Positions 12,301 to 23,050 of a stretch of DNA of 64,000 bases are shown piece after piece. Position 1 is the stretch's first letter. Each line of letters begins with the position of its first letter. Under the pieces are notes generated by a model that saw only the letters and a list, made by a program, of their open reading frames with translations, made no database searches and was not told the DNA's origin. The position numbers and the translations under genes are program-made. This DNA is from Amanita rubescens (lineage: Eukaryota > Basidiomycota > Agaricomycetes > Agaricales > Amanitaceae), in assembly GCA_015039365.1 (NCBI GenBank), contig WION01000051.1, positions 176,471 through 240,470 of the forward strand. Direction: 5' to 3'.

Positions 12301-12758
12301 TCTGAAGATCTGACCCTTGACTTAGTCACGTCACTCGACGCGACCCTTGTGACGCGACCTTTCCGACCCTGGGTCAGGCTGACCCGTACGACACTGGTAG
12401 CTGCAGGTGTGAACGCCATTGCCCCGCAAGTACATGACTGATTAATCGATGACTTACAGGAATAGGGTTGCTCTGGTAATGAGAACTCATACCACTTGCA
12501 CCTGTGTGAACACAACATCACCCCTCCAAAAGCCCTGGCAATTTTTTTTCATTGCCCTAATTTCCCCGGTCCCCAACTCGACATACTCAAGTCGACGTAG
12601 CCCTGCGCCGCGTATTAGGACATGCTTCGATGTACCAGGTACTCGCTATTTTCCGCAGGGATAGTTCAAGATCAAAGGCGCTGAGTGAGTGCACGAGTTT
12701 GGAGAGAAGCTTTAAAAACGTTTAAAAACTTGCCCATTCTTTCAATCGCACATTGACA
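12301..12758. other. Promoter side of the secreted beta-propeller gene
   Basis: No coding sequence is recognised. A ten-T stretch lies at about 12,541-12,550 and a C/T-rich tract ends just before the ATG at 12759, as is common in basidiomycete promoters. No clear TATA box is seen. Confidence 0.35.
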
Positions 12759-14395
12759 ATGAGGTCACTTCTAGTCTTATGTCTTCTCGGTGTTGCGATA
12801 CCTTCCAATGCTATGGCCGTTCGTTCACCAAACTCGACTAGCACAGGGAACGCCATTGGTGCCACATATTGTATGTCCTTGACCTCATCAGACTACAGCA
12901 GCATTAATATTATGTGTTACAGTTATGACGAATGAACCTAGTGGTAATTATATCGTATCATCTGCATTTGGACCGGACGGGAAACTGGTACGCAGACTTT
13001 TGTCCGACTCCATGAGTGATATTCAAGATCCTGGATTCAGTTCACGCAACGAGCCATCTCTACCGGTGGCTTTGGTGGTCATAATCTAGATGTACCCGGC
13101 GCAGATCCACTCTTTAGCCAAGGGGTCATCGAGACATCTCCTCTTGGTATATTGGCGGTTGCGAATGTAAGGATCCACTGGGTCGTGCCTGCGTGATGAT
13201 TGTTGATAACTCGCCAGCCGGGCTCTGATACTATTTCAGTTTTCAGCATCTCTGAAAACGATCCATCTTTGCTCGCGCCGCTTGGTACGCCAGTCTGGAG
13301 TAGAGGAGAATTTCCAGTCTCGGTTGCGTTCAATAAGGCGGGTGATGTACTTTGCGCTTTGAACACTGGTTCCCTCAATGGCATCAGGTAGGTTGCATCT
13401 TTGACCCTTTGATCGTTGCAAATAGAATCTGACCCTTCTCAGTTGCTACAACGCTGACAAGGCTAAGGGCTTGACGCCTATTCCAGACGCCACGAGGTAC
13501 TTGCATTTGAATCAAACGTCGCCGGTCAGCGGTCCGTTTTTAGGAAGCGCTGGCCAGATCATCTTCTCCGAGGACGAACAACTGTTGATCGTCGCTGTCA
13601 AAGGCATCAATGCGACAACTCACGCGGGCTATCTTGCGGCCTGGGACGTTTATGAAAACTTCACTCTTTCTCAAAATTTCAACCGGGTCGCTTTACCAGC
13701 AGGCGCAAATTTCCCATATTCGGTTACGATAATTCCAGGCGGGAACGCCCTATTGGCAGCTGACCCTGCAATGGGATTCGACGTATTTTTCAATATCTCG
13801 GGAAATTCGAACCGCGGCGACCAGCGCAATATTGGAGTCGGATCTTATGCTTATAGTATTCCAAATCAATTGACAACTTGCTGGTCTGCATACAGTCCTA
13901 TAAGTCAGAATTATTATCTTAGTGATCTTCTCGAAAATCGGATCACGATCATCAGCATAGACACAAATCTAAAATCAACCATTATCAATGTAAGTCGTTT
14001 TCAATACTATATCATCTGATCCTACTTAACTTATTCTCAGTATATTTCACTCGGAAATGATTTTGGTCCATTGGACGTGGCGACAGTTGTAGCAGGGGGT
14101 CAAGGGTATGTCACTGTATGCATTCAATATCCGTATTTTCGATTCACGGAGAATTTCTCTCTAGGTTTCTTTATGTGCTTTCTACGACACCAAAAGCGGT
14201 GGATGTCTTCTCGGTTGATGAGCTTGGGAAAGTGGCGCACATTCAACGGTTCAATTACATTGCATTTGCCAGAAGTGTTGGAATCCAGCTTGGTAAGCGG
14301 TCATCGCGATGTTATATGGCAATAATCTTAAGCACTTTATCTTATTAGACCCTAATTACCTGACGGGAATGGGGGCTTTTACCTGGAAGCAATAG
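12759..14395 (+). CDS. Secreted lactonase-like beta-propeller protein (3-carboxymuconate cyclase-like)
   Basis: An intact eight-exon gene: 12759-12870, 12923-12987, 13041-13166, 13218-13387, 13443-13989, 14041-14105, 14165-14292, 14349-14395; all introns are GT-AG, about 50-60 nt, and frame is kept throughout, giving 419 residues ending at TAG 14393-14395. It starts with a signal peptide (MRSLLVLCLLGVAIPSNAMA). Family motifs known from secreted agaric lactonase/carboxymuconate-cyclase-like proteins follow: YFMTNEPSGNYIVSSAF, GADPLFSQG, GEFPVSVAFNKAGDVLCALN, IFSEDEQLLIVAVKG, TCWSAYSP, and a C-terminal GMGAFTWKQ. Potential N-glycosylation sites (NQTS, NATT, NFTL) fit secretion. A seven-bladed propeller is expected. 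The enzyme activity is not proven for these fungal proteins; some may have no catalytic role. Confidence 0.9.
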
Positions 14396-15089
14396 CATGG
14401 ATCGCGTTAATAAAAGCATGACTCTGCGAACAGTTTACGAAGTCAGACTCGAGTAGATATAATGTTCAAGCGTCAATCACCTCTGGCCAACGTCCTTGCA
14501 TCCGTATCTATGCCAATTCCTGTCGCCCGCCCTTACATGATAATGAATCGATGACCTCTGGGCAAGTCATGTTCAAACGGTCATATCCGGCCCCAATTTT
14601 CAGTTGTTCGGGCCTGATAAATGAAGGTTGATTGATTCGAGTTCGGCTGCCATAATGTTACATTGCAAGTCGAGTCTTGCTACACGTATACGGCCGGGGG
14701 GAGGAACGAGAAACGGGACTATAAGACTTTCAGACTGCAAGGCAGAAAATTTAAACACAATCTACTTGTCAGCGTGATACGCGCAACTCAAACAACCATA
14801 TCCCCCAAGCTACGCATGTTGTCTAATTTTCCCCTTTTAGGACGGCAAAAAGCTACTTTGCGGGACGCTTCTGGCTGGAAAAAAGGGCGAAAAATGGTCA
14901 CGAGGTCATGTGACACCAGCTTTTCCGGAGATCATCCTCTAAAACACCTTATTACAGGTTGCGGGTGATTGACTTATTCATACTTTCTTGAAGGATCGTA
15001 CCGGAATAAACCGGCCCCAGTTTGACCCTGGACGTGTATCTCAAGGGGTACGTCATGACGGTATATTCCCCGATTAGCTAGACTAATCA
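14396..15089. other. Intergenic, nothing recognised
   Basis: No supported gene or RNA. Open frames such as 14,663-14,968 have no recognisable domain and unlike composition. Confidence 0.5.
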
Positions 15090-15161
15090 GACAAGACGAT
15101 TCAAATACAAGCAGCTTTGGTAGAACAGGATCACAATATCGAACAACGGCGCTCAATCGTG

Positions 15162-17266
15162 ATGGCTGATCTTGCGTACGCTGAAGCTGCTGTTCTAGAG
15201 GCTCAGGCAGCGGTTAGTAATATCAAACGTCAGCACCTGCAGGAAGTGCGGTGTATGGCTAATCCACCAGAGGCCGTCAAACTCGCCATGAGATCTGTGT
15301 GCATCCTTCTCGGTCACAGGCTAGATGGTTGGCGCTCCGTTCAGGTTATCATACGCCGGGATGATTTCATACAGCGCATCGTGAATTTCGATGCGGCTAC
15401 TCAGATGACGAAACAGCTACGCGAGATTATGAAGGACTTTTTAAGTCAGCCTTCATTCAATTTCGAAAATGTTCAGCGTGCTAGCAAAGCCTGTGGTCCG
15501 CTTGTCAAGTGGGTCATTGCTCAAGTCCGATTCTCTGAAAACCTTTACCCTCTTCAAGACGCTGATGCAGATGGTAATGTGTATGGCCAACACTATGCTC
15601 CCGCTGCTGAGTCGCTGAGTCCACCTGGTATTGGGCGCATGGGCAACTCTGAATCTCCGACCCCCGTAGCAATTAAAGTACACAAGAGCATACAGACGGG
15701 AGATATCCATATGAAGGTAAATCAAGTACGAGCGATGCAAAATATAAGCTTAACCTTACTTTTGAAGGTATACGCAGATGCAGAGGTCCAAGCGCAACTA
15801 GACCCTCAACTCAGGTCCATCACTTCTCCGCTTTCATCATTGCTCACCATCTTACGAGAGAAAAAGGTATATAAGCAAGCTGAATAGTATATACTTCTCG
15901 CTAAACATTTGATAAGCCCGGATCACCTATCGGTTGTGTCGTCAATGTAGCGACAATCGACCTTGCACGCTCACTCTTGACGACGAAGAACTATGTCAAC
16001 GCTGCCTTGCAACTCGCTGGTGTATCCGACCCTGAGCTTTTGCTCGACTTTATGCTTTATTTGCTATGTCATGGTCATTTGTCATGTTCCGAAGTACCGG
16101 ATGCGAACCGTCGAGCGAGGCGGTTGATGCTAAAGATGATAACAAAAACGCCTGTCACACCAAGCTCTTTGTTCGTCAAAGGGATTAGCGGCAAGGTTGA
16201 TTATGATTACATTGGCCGCGGAGGATTTGGGTTCGTTTTCAAGGAAGAGCTCAAGGGAGCTGCAGTCGCGCTGAAACAATTATACAAAACTCGTCATAAT
16301 GATGCAAGTCGTTCGCTTATCTTGAACGGATACCGATTGCTGATTGCTGTTTTTGATAGGATTTCTGTCGAGAAGCGTTAATGTGGCGATCTCTAAATCA
16401 CGAGCGCGTCCTACCATTTCTCGGAATCTTTGAAGATGAAGCAGCATCTCGTATGTTCCTTGTGTCACCATACATGAAGAACGGTAATCTTTCTCAGTGG
16501 AGAAAGAAGACTGGTCACGGTCATTCGACATCGGAGATTCAAAGACTTGTGCGGATTTTCCCCGACTGCTCATATTCAAAGCTGAATCTTGATAGATTTT
16601 AGAAGTAGCAGAAGGTATCCAATACATCCATTCGGAATGCATAGTTCACGGCGACCTCCGCGGCGTACGTCCACCTCAACCTGCCTGGTTAGATGCTAAC
16701 ATAACTATCAGGACAACGTTCTTTTGGACTCTCACTTCCATGCTCAAATCGCCGACTTTGGGTTAACTCGACATTCAGAAGCTACTGTCACGCAATCTGG
16801 AGCGCTGCATTACAACTTTGCGGCACCTGAGCTACTCGGAAATTGGGATGAAGAGGAAGATGTCTCAGAGTCAGACGATGATGGGCAATTGACCGCAAGG
16901 ACGCAAAAATCGGACGTTTATGCCTTTGGTTGCCTTTATTACGAGGTGAGTGCGCCAGTCGTTGTGCGTCCTTTGGTCGAATTAGATGCTGAACGTGTAA
17001 ATCTATAGGTTCAGTTCGACACTATACCTTTTCAGAGTACGAATGAGATTCAAATCGTGAGGCTTGTATCTCGGGGGAAGCGTCCGCCTCGACTGGATAA
17101 GCCGCCCTTGAGTGATAAGACGTGGAAGTTGATCAAGCGATGTTGGGTGAAAGAAGCGGTGAGGCGTCCTGCAATGGAAGATGATGGCTTGGAGATCTGC
17201 ATAATCGTACGGGGCCCCGATACAGAGATCATGAACCACTTGGATAAATGGATCTTTCGCACTTGA
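15162..17266 (+). CDS. Dynein microtubule-binding segment joined to a TKL-type protein kinase
   Basis: Exon 1 (ATG 15162 to 15716) encodes a stretch strongly resembling the stalk tip of cytoplasmic dynein heavy chain: MADLAYAEAAVLEAQ, SNIKRQHLQEVRCMANPPEA, IIRRDDFIQRIVNFD, RASKACGPLVKWVIAQV. The same frame upstream (from about 15,090, no ATG) still looks dynein-like. In-frame introns 15717-15767 and 15867-15916 lead to a kinase: glycine loop GRGGFGFVF, VALKQL, catalytic loop HGDLRGDNVLL, ADFGLTR, AAPELL, SDVYAFGCLYYE. The intron 16304-16359 uses a GC-AG donor (GCAAGT). The junction 16,514-16,602 before EVAEGIQYIHS cannot be joined by a canonical site without losing conserved residues, so one frameshift is possible. 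Last exons: 16712-16945 and 17009-17266. HGD instead of HRD is common in fungal TKL kinases. It could instead be a dynein fragment placed upstream of a kinase gene, not one protein. Confidence 0.65.
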
Positions 17267-17439
17267 GCAGTGTTTCTTCGACGACTCAGATAGATCGTGT
17301 GGTAGAGTTGCGCGGCTTGTCTGCTAAGAATCAACTTATTAAAAATTATACAGGTGACATCCTTCGTTGACTGGTGGTACCAACTGAGCCAGCTTTCATT
17401 ATCTACCTCCAATCCAACTTTACTCTCTGAGCATTGCCA

Positions 17440-17735
17440 ATGCGTCCCACTAAGCTCTTGCTCCCTATTGCAGTCGCCCTGTCCGCCACCGGCGTCGTCG
17501 ACGCCGGTCCAATCGCTTATGGCCTTTGCCAAACCGGTATGTATTCAAAGTTTATCTTGAGCACTGCAAATACGAGTTCATGATTTTTCTCCTTTGTAGC
17601 ATGCAACACACCGTCACTAGTTACGCTGCAGCGGGTTTCACGTTTGGAGTTGCGTTGGTAGCTGTGCCTCCAGCCGCCCTCGCTTGTAACTCTGTACTCA
17701 ATGCTTGTATGGCTTTATGCATCAGGAAAACGGTC
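17440..17735 (+). pseudogene. Small secreted protein, zygote-specific-like, frameshifted and truncated
   Basis: ATG 17440 opens a signal peptide (MRPTKLLLPIAVALSATGVV) followed by DAGPIAYGLCQT; intron 17537-17599 (GTATGT...TTTGTAG) continues ACNT. A small deletion near 17,615 then shifts frame: the expected continuation YAAAGFTFGVALVAVPPAAL and ACNSVLNACMALC is found in another frame to about 17,725. This pattern (AGPIAYG-CQTGC ... YAAAGFTFG ... CNS-L--CMA-C) is that of a family of small cysteine-rich secreted proteins in agarics, some labelled zygote-specific. The C-terminus is replaced by repeat sequence from about 17,735. Confidence 0.7.
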
Positions 17736-17920
17736 GGGTTTGCTTTGGGTGCTTTGAGAGCTTTGCAAAGCAACCAGAGCGCTCAGAGCAACAAAAGCAC
17801 CTGAGCTTTGCTCAAGCTGTTTCCACCTATTTAGGGAAGGAACATTTGCCCTCAAAGCTAAATTATAGCTTTGAGAGCCAACAGGTAGCTTTGAAAGCAC
17901 ACTTGAAAGCAGCTTAGGGT
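17736..17920. mobile_element. Short non-autonomous element rich in AGCTTT/AAAGCT
   Basis: About 180 bp with imperfect inverted ends (left GCTTTGGGTGCTTTGAGAGC, right reverse complement GCTTTCAAGTGTGCTTTCAAAG) and several internal AGCTTTGA/AAAGCTCA motifs in both orientations. This layout is typical of MITE-like elements with subterminal repeats. A target duplication is not clear. It replaces the C-terminus of the secreted protein gene just upstream. Confidence 0.45.
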
Positions 17921-18024
17921 TCATTTAGGTCCCCCACATTGCACGTAAAAATCTTCTATTTTTATTTATCCAAATACAGTAATGATTACATGCGTTGAAG
18001 AATCACCAATAATTTTTTTAGTGA

Positions 18025-18160
18025 TTTCCGGGCTTGGCTTGGGCTCAAAGCCCTGGCTTTGGCTTGGCTTCCAAGGGCTTGGGCTTCATGAGGCACAAGC
18101 CCAAGCCCTGTTACCAGGCCTGGGCCTGGCCGGGCCTGGCTTAGGGCTTAGCCCAGGCTT
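18025..18160. repeat. Left subterminal repeat cluster of the hAT element
   Basis: Dense overlapping GGCTTGG, AAGCCC and GGCCTGG units in both orientations; matched by a similar cluster at 21,738-21,885. In hAT elements such motifs bind the transposase. Confidence 0.7.
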
Positions 18161-18211
18161 ATGACTTGAGTGTAACACTGCAGGATGTGACACAGAAATG
18201 AAGTCTATTGT

Positions 18212-21200
18212 TTAAGCTTCACAGTCTGAGTCATCTTCTATAACAAGTGAATCCCATGTAAATCCTTCAATCTCATCAATGTCCTCCCAGTCACTTTCCT
18301 GCCCAGGAACATAAGGCTCAAAATCCTCCAAGTCCTTCTCAAGCTCCTTGGTAAGAGGCACTTCACGGAATAATAGATCACCTTTATAAACCACCTTCAT
18401 ACACTGTAATGCTTCTACAATATCACCTTTCAACCGATTGCGACGCTTGCTGATGGTGATTCCTGCAGAAGAAAAGGCGCGCTCACTTGACACAGAAGAT
18501 GCCATGACAGCAAGATAATCTCTTGCAAGTGAGGCCCATGTTGGATAGCGAGGTGCATTGAGCTTTCCCAATACAGGTTTCAGTGAAGATGACTTCCAGA
18601 GCTGGGACAACTTACCCCCCACCATGAAACTATGTCTCCATCTTCAGGAATTGCTTCAACAGTGTTCAGATACTGGTTAAATTCAGCCATCCAGGGATCA
18701 GCAGTATCAGAGGCCAAAGAGTCTTGGTTGTCCTCTTCATCTGAATCAGTATGTAGATTATCACGAAGCAGTCCTTCAAGACGACTGGGTTTCTTGTGTT
18801 TACTAGAAAGGGATGGTAGGACACTGGGACCAGGTGGAATACTCGAGTGGATCTGCTTGTAACGTTCTTCAAACTGGATAATTTGCTCAGAAATTGCACA
18901 AAAGTCAGACAATGAGCTTACCTTCTCTTTTAGAACTGAAGTAATGTCACCCTCATCAACTGATGTCCAATACTTCTTAAAATGTGACATCTTCTTCACT
19001 GGATGCAAGACTGAAGATACATATATAGTAATACCAGGCTTAAGTAGTTGTTTGAATAACTCAGAGAGAATGACGAACCCATTGTAAATATGTGTGCATC
19101 CGATTCAGCTGTTTTCTCATAGTATTCATTAAGCTTTTCAGAAGCAGCAAGGAGCCCATCCTTGAAAGGAGCATACTTCACTTTCCAAGCACGGCTGTCC
19201 CATGCATTATATAACGCTTCAATTGCTGGAAGAGCATTGTATAGAGAAGGGGCAATTGCTGATGAGAAGGCTTGTTGTGCTTTGTCCGCATGCTAGAACA
19301 GAATGAATATCAAGTTCGGGATCACAAATGAAGTGGCTCACTGCTAAGAGATTGCAGAAATCTGTAACTCTGTCCCACTCAGTGTCATTCAATTTCAATG
19401 CATCAATCTTCTTCCGTTTCTCAATATCATCCTCCTTCAACCCAAGTTCATACACGAAGGTGTTGATGGCCTACGTGATGCATGAACTAGTAGACTAGCA
19501 AGTGATGAAATTCAATACCCACCTCCTTTCGAATATCGGCCCGATTAAGCATTACATACGTAGAACCCCATCGGACCTTCATATCAATGAGAAGTTGGAG
19601 AGGGTCAAGATCCTTGCGCTGCTGAATCTCCTTGAACAGCTCTTTGCGTTGAGAGGATGAACGAGCCTTGAATTAAAAGAAGAGCATCAGTAATGAGGTA
19701 AAGAGTTGAAAAATGTCATACCTTTACACAGATGGCACGGACCAATCCTACTTCGTCACGATGTCCAGGTGCTGAGACTCGGACATCAGGAGTATGGTCT
19801 TCAGGAGCTTCAGGGTTATAAAACTTCGATTGGCTACGCTTTGAAATGAGCGCTTGCGTGGCAAGGTTGATTATATGTGCGAGACATCTCAATAGCACAT
19901 GAGTTTTGAAGGAGATGATACGGGATTGTATTACTTACCTTATGTGACGCTTCTTGGTGTTGAATCGATTTCCAGTCTTCTTTTGGTACCATTTCGCAAA
20001 CTCATAGAGCATCGTTTCATTGTTAGATGCGTTGTCACAAGTAATATGTCCTATCTAAACAATATTTATTAGCAGTAGTAGCTTGAACGATCATAGTAAC
20101 TTGCTTTATGAACAACTTTAAGTCGGTTACAGACCTTGTAGAGCGCTTGACCAAGTCGGGCACCATTATGAGAAGTATTCATTTGAACAAACCCCAAGAG
20201 CGCGTGGCGAGACTTCCAGATCCCCGGTGTTTGTTCTTCGATCCAATGCCCTGTCACAGCAAAGTATGAATCCGCATTTGATGCTTGCCACGAATCGCAG
20301 GTGATGCTGATGTCGCCAGAGACGTATTTGGGCTATGATTGCGGTTGGTAAGTAAGAGAACGGGTAGTAGATGTAACAATACATACGTCGTTCAACCGTT
20401 CACCAAGAGCCTGCATTTGCTCCTTGAATGTTTTGACAATAACTTCGCGAGTTCTTTTGCCGCCAGGAATATTCACTCCTCGTGTTGCGCGAGCTGCAAC
20501 ATCGATCATTTTCTTGAACGTCCGGTGTTGAAATGCCTGTATCGGCTAGGGAAATTATCTTTATCAGCTTTATGTAAATAGGTGACATTCGATGGACGGC
20601 ATACCTGGTCGGTTTCAATCAACCATTGAATTGCGACCTCCTCAAACAGCTTGTCGCTGTACGGCTGTGGCCGGTCCTCAGGTTTTTGCTTAGTGAAATG
20701 TTCGTCGACTTCCGTCTGGCGGAGAGTTTCTTCCAGTAAGGCGGCACGTCGCGCCTTCGTATCTTCTGGTAACATTGACTTGAATCCAGTCTTTTTGCAC
20801 CATCGTCGATAGAGCGACTGCGATTGGTTATTAGATTAGATGGGAATGATAAGTGAAAGAAATGTACCGCATGGGCTGATTGCATATGCTGTCGAAGCGT
20901 TGTGGTGTCGCTGACCAAGATTTTCGTCTTCTTTGAACATCCGCCGTCACCAGAGCTAAATAGAATTGAGATCAACGAGTCAGAAAGCATAGTAATCAAA
21001 CCACAAGCTCACTAGCAGGATTCGCAGCGAGAACGTCCAGATTTGTCACCAGGAACGTGCGGCATCGCTTTGAAAAAGTGCTTGATGTCGGCTGTATGAT
21101 TCTGCTTCTCTTTTGGCTTATCGGTCTCGGAATCATCGATATCCATGACCTGAACATCTGTATGCATTCCATCTTGGTCAAGTCCTTCGTCCGAAACTGA

Positions 21201-21649
21201 GAGATCATCAGAAATCATACGAACAACGTTCAAATATGATCTGGCTCACCTAGATCTGCCCGTGATCTCTTCCGATTGCTCCTTTTCTGCGTCACCGTTA
21301 TCTCTCTCGCCACTCCTGATGCCTCATTGCCTCCAGAGGTACCGATTACTCCGTCATCAGGAACAGGGGTGCTGGGGCTTGGTGGGTGGTTTGACGTGGA
21401 TCTTGATGTTTGGATAGGATCTAAGCTGAGCTCTCGAGATCTTCCGTTATCAGCGTTGGCTGCTGGTGACAGAGGCGCATTGGGAGGTAGCAGAGGAGTG
21501 GAGGATGCTTCAGCTGGGTTATTGCGAGCAGCGGCTGCCTCGATAGCTTGGCGTTGCTGAAAAGGAAGGAGACTTGCAAAGTCTCTGTTGACGTCGGCAG
21601 AAGCCTTCGTCGTGGGATTCCGTATTCTGCTCGGTCGACTAGATGCCAT
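18212..21649 (-). CDS. hAT transposase (BED finger, RNase H-like core, hATC domain)
   Basis: A multi-exon minus-strand gene, probable ATG at 21649 (MASSRPSRIRNPTTKASADV), stop at 18212. In order: a low-complexity N-terminus; a BED-like finger (DIKHFFKAMPH, SRCESC, then TTTLRQHMQSAHA around 20,890); a core with CDSWQASNADSYFAVTGHWI (20,240-20,310) and GHITCDNASNNETML (about 20,000-20,050), whose Asp residues fit the first two hAT catalytic acids; CLAHIINLATQ (about 19,880); and the C-terminal dimerisation region YPTWASLARDYLAVMASSVS followed by SERAFSSAG and RRNRLKGDIVEAL, which holds the third acidic residue. The tail is acidic. At least seven short introns separate these blocks. No obvious inactivating mutation was seen, but not every junction was checked. 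Confidence 0.85.
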
Positions 21650-21737
21650 ATTTGTATGACTACCGCACAAAACGGACGATTTACCGTCGTCTGTAACTAC
21701 TATACAGCACAGATCTAATCATCAAGCCACCCATCAA

Positions 21738-21885
21738 AAGCCCGGGCTTGAGCTCAGGCCTAGGGCTTTTGAATATCTAAGCCCAAGCCCTGAGCCTTGA
21801 AAAGCCCATCTTATGGCTGGGCTCGGGCCGGGCTTATCACGGCGGGCTTGGGCAGGCTTAAGGCTTTAGGCCCGAGCCTGCAAAT
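21738..21885. repeat. Right subterminal repeat cluster of the hAT element
   Basis: AAGCCCGGGCTTGAGCTCAG and similar units repeated down to the terminal repeat, the partner of the cluster at 18,025-18,160. Confidence 0.7.
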
Positions 21886-21940
21886 CACTACCAATAATAG
21901 TATATAAGGAAATGCAAATGTGAATGTGATGAGTTGTGAT

Positions 21941-22085
21941 GATGAGAAAAGACAGGCAAGAATGGGCAGTGATGAATGGTCGACGAGAAACGACAGGCGA
22001 GAACATGTAGTGATGAGCGCAAATGACCGTGACGAGAAATGACAGGTGAGGGTTGGTAGTGATGAGTGCGAATGATAGCGAGCGA
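21941..22085. repeat. Degenerate tandem repeat, about 45-48 bp, three units
   Basis: Three units start GATGAGAAAAGACAGG, GACGAGAAACGACAGG and GACGAGAAATGACAGG, each followed by a G-rich stretch and GTGATGA. It directly follows the hAT element's right target duplication. No coding role is seen. Confidence 0.65.
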
Positions 22086-22164
22086 TAATGTGGGTATCTT
22101 GCAAGAGAATGGTGCCAGTGGGCGATTTGACGACGGAAGAGCAAGCGACAACAATGAAAACTTG

Positions 22165-22462
22165 GAGGGTAGTGGTAGGTCAGAAATGTCGAAAAATGGT
22201 TCAACGTGGCTCACCTAGTGTTTGGCAGGGAGCGACGGGGAGCGGGAGGGTGCAGGTGGATGTGGTGAGGTGCAGCAGGACGTGAATAAGTGATTGAAGC
22301 GGTAGAGGGCGAGCAGCGAGGGTGGTGGGTCAGCAACGTCGAAATCAGAAATTACGTGACTTACAGCGGGGTGCGGTAGGGTTCAGGAGGGTGTGGGTGG
22401 ATGCGGTGGAGTGCAACGGGGCCTGGTTGAATGGCTGAAGGCAAGGGAGGGGGTCAGCAACG
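22165..22462. repeat. Degenerate tandem repeat, about 140-160 bp, two units
   Basis: Unit 1 starts near GGTCAGAAATGTCGAAA and unit 2 near GGTCAGCAACGTCGAAA at about 22,330; a third start (GGTCAGCAACGTCAAAA) lies at about 22,450. Both units share a G-rich core with GGGTGNNGGTGGATG and end in GATTGAAG or GGCTGAAG. Confidence 0.6.
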
Positions 22463-22479
22463 TCAAAAAGGTTTTCAGC

Positions 22480-23050
22480 GTAATATCATAAGCTTACGAG
22501 ACAAGTTCAGAGAATCCGAGGCTGATAGTCGATTACTTATCTGTGACAACAATATATAACCCCGAGCAGCTCTTTCAGATGATTGAAAAGTACGAGTGGA
22601 TGGACCCGAGACTCATACCGAAGCTTCTTCGCGATTGAGTACGATGTCCAAGTCAGAATCGGATCCACAGTCATTTTCAAGTGATTGAGTTCTGTGGGGC
22701 ACTCACTATCCAGCAAACATCTGACAAATCTTCAATGGGTTTGTCCAGAATGTGTACTATTACTTGATCATCTTTTTCAGAGGTTCAAAATACGGGTGAA
22801 AACTGGCTAGAATATATCTGCCCATTAATCGTTGACAAGGCGTCTTTTGCATTGAAGAATTTCGAAATGATCAGGTGAATCAACGAAGATCTTGTAATTT
22901 TTTGCCCTTTGGGTCATTTTTTAGTGCGTCCCTGCGCAGTATATTTTCCCCAGACCTTCGCGGACCAAGCAAATATACGCAATGCACGTTGAGACCCACA
23001 AGAATGATTAGACATCATGAATAGCTTCATGGCACCACACCTGATCCTAC
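22480..23050 (-). pseudogene. Degenerate FunK1 kinase copy 3
   Basis: 22,495-22,760 closely matches FunK1 copy 2 (11,995-12,290), including GACAAATCTTCAATGGG-TTGTCCAGAATGTGTACT, then 22,780-23,045 matches 1,430-1,690 of the live gene. It is therefore derived from the copy-2 lineage and rearranged. A further piece lies at 45,855-45,925, on the far side of the KDZ element, which suggests that the element landed in or beside this relic. Confidence 0.75.

Larger units (their letters stand above)
18014..21890 (-). mobile_element. hAT-superfamily DNA transposon, complete
   Basis: The right end reads, in reverse complement, TAGTGATTTGCAGGCTCGGG and the left end TAGTGATTTCCGGGCTTGG (from 18019), an inverted repeat. 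The 8-bp CCAATAAT occurs at 18006-18013 and 21891-21898, an exact hAT-type target duplication; five extra T lie between the left copy and the left repeat. GC-rich clusters of GGGCTT/AAGCCC at 18,025-18,160 and 21,738-21,885 are subterminal repeats, probable transposase-binding sites. The transposase gene fills the interior on the minus strand. Confidence 0.88.

Noticed and set aside
18014..21890. Reading the 21.7-kb span from hAT to KDZ as one composite element
   Set aside because: Each has its own inverted repeats and its own 8-bp duplication (CCAATAAT and GCGGTCGA).
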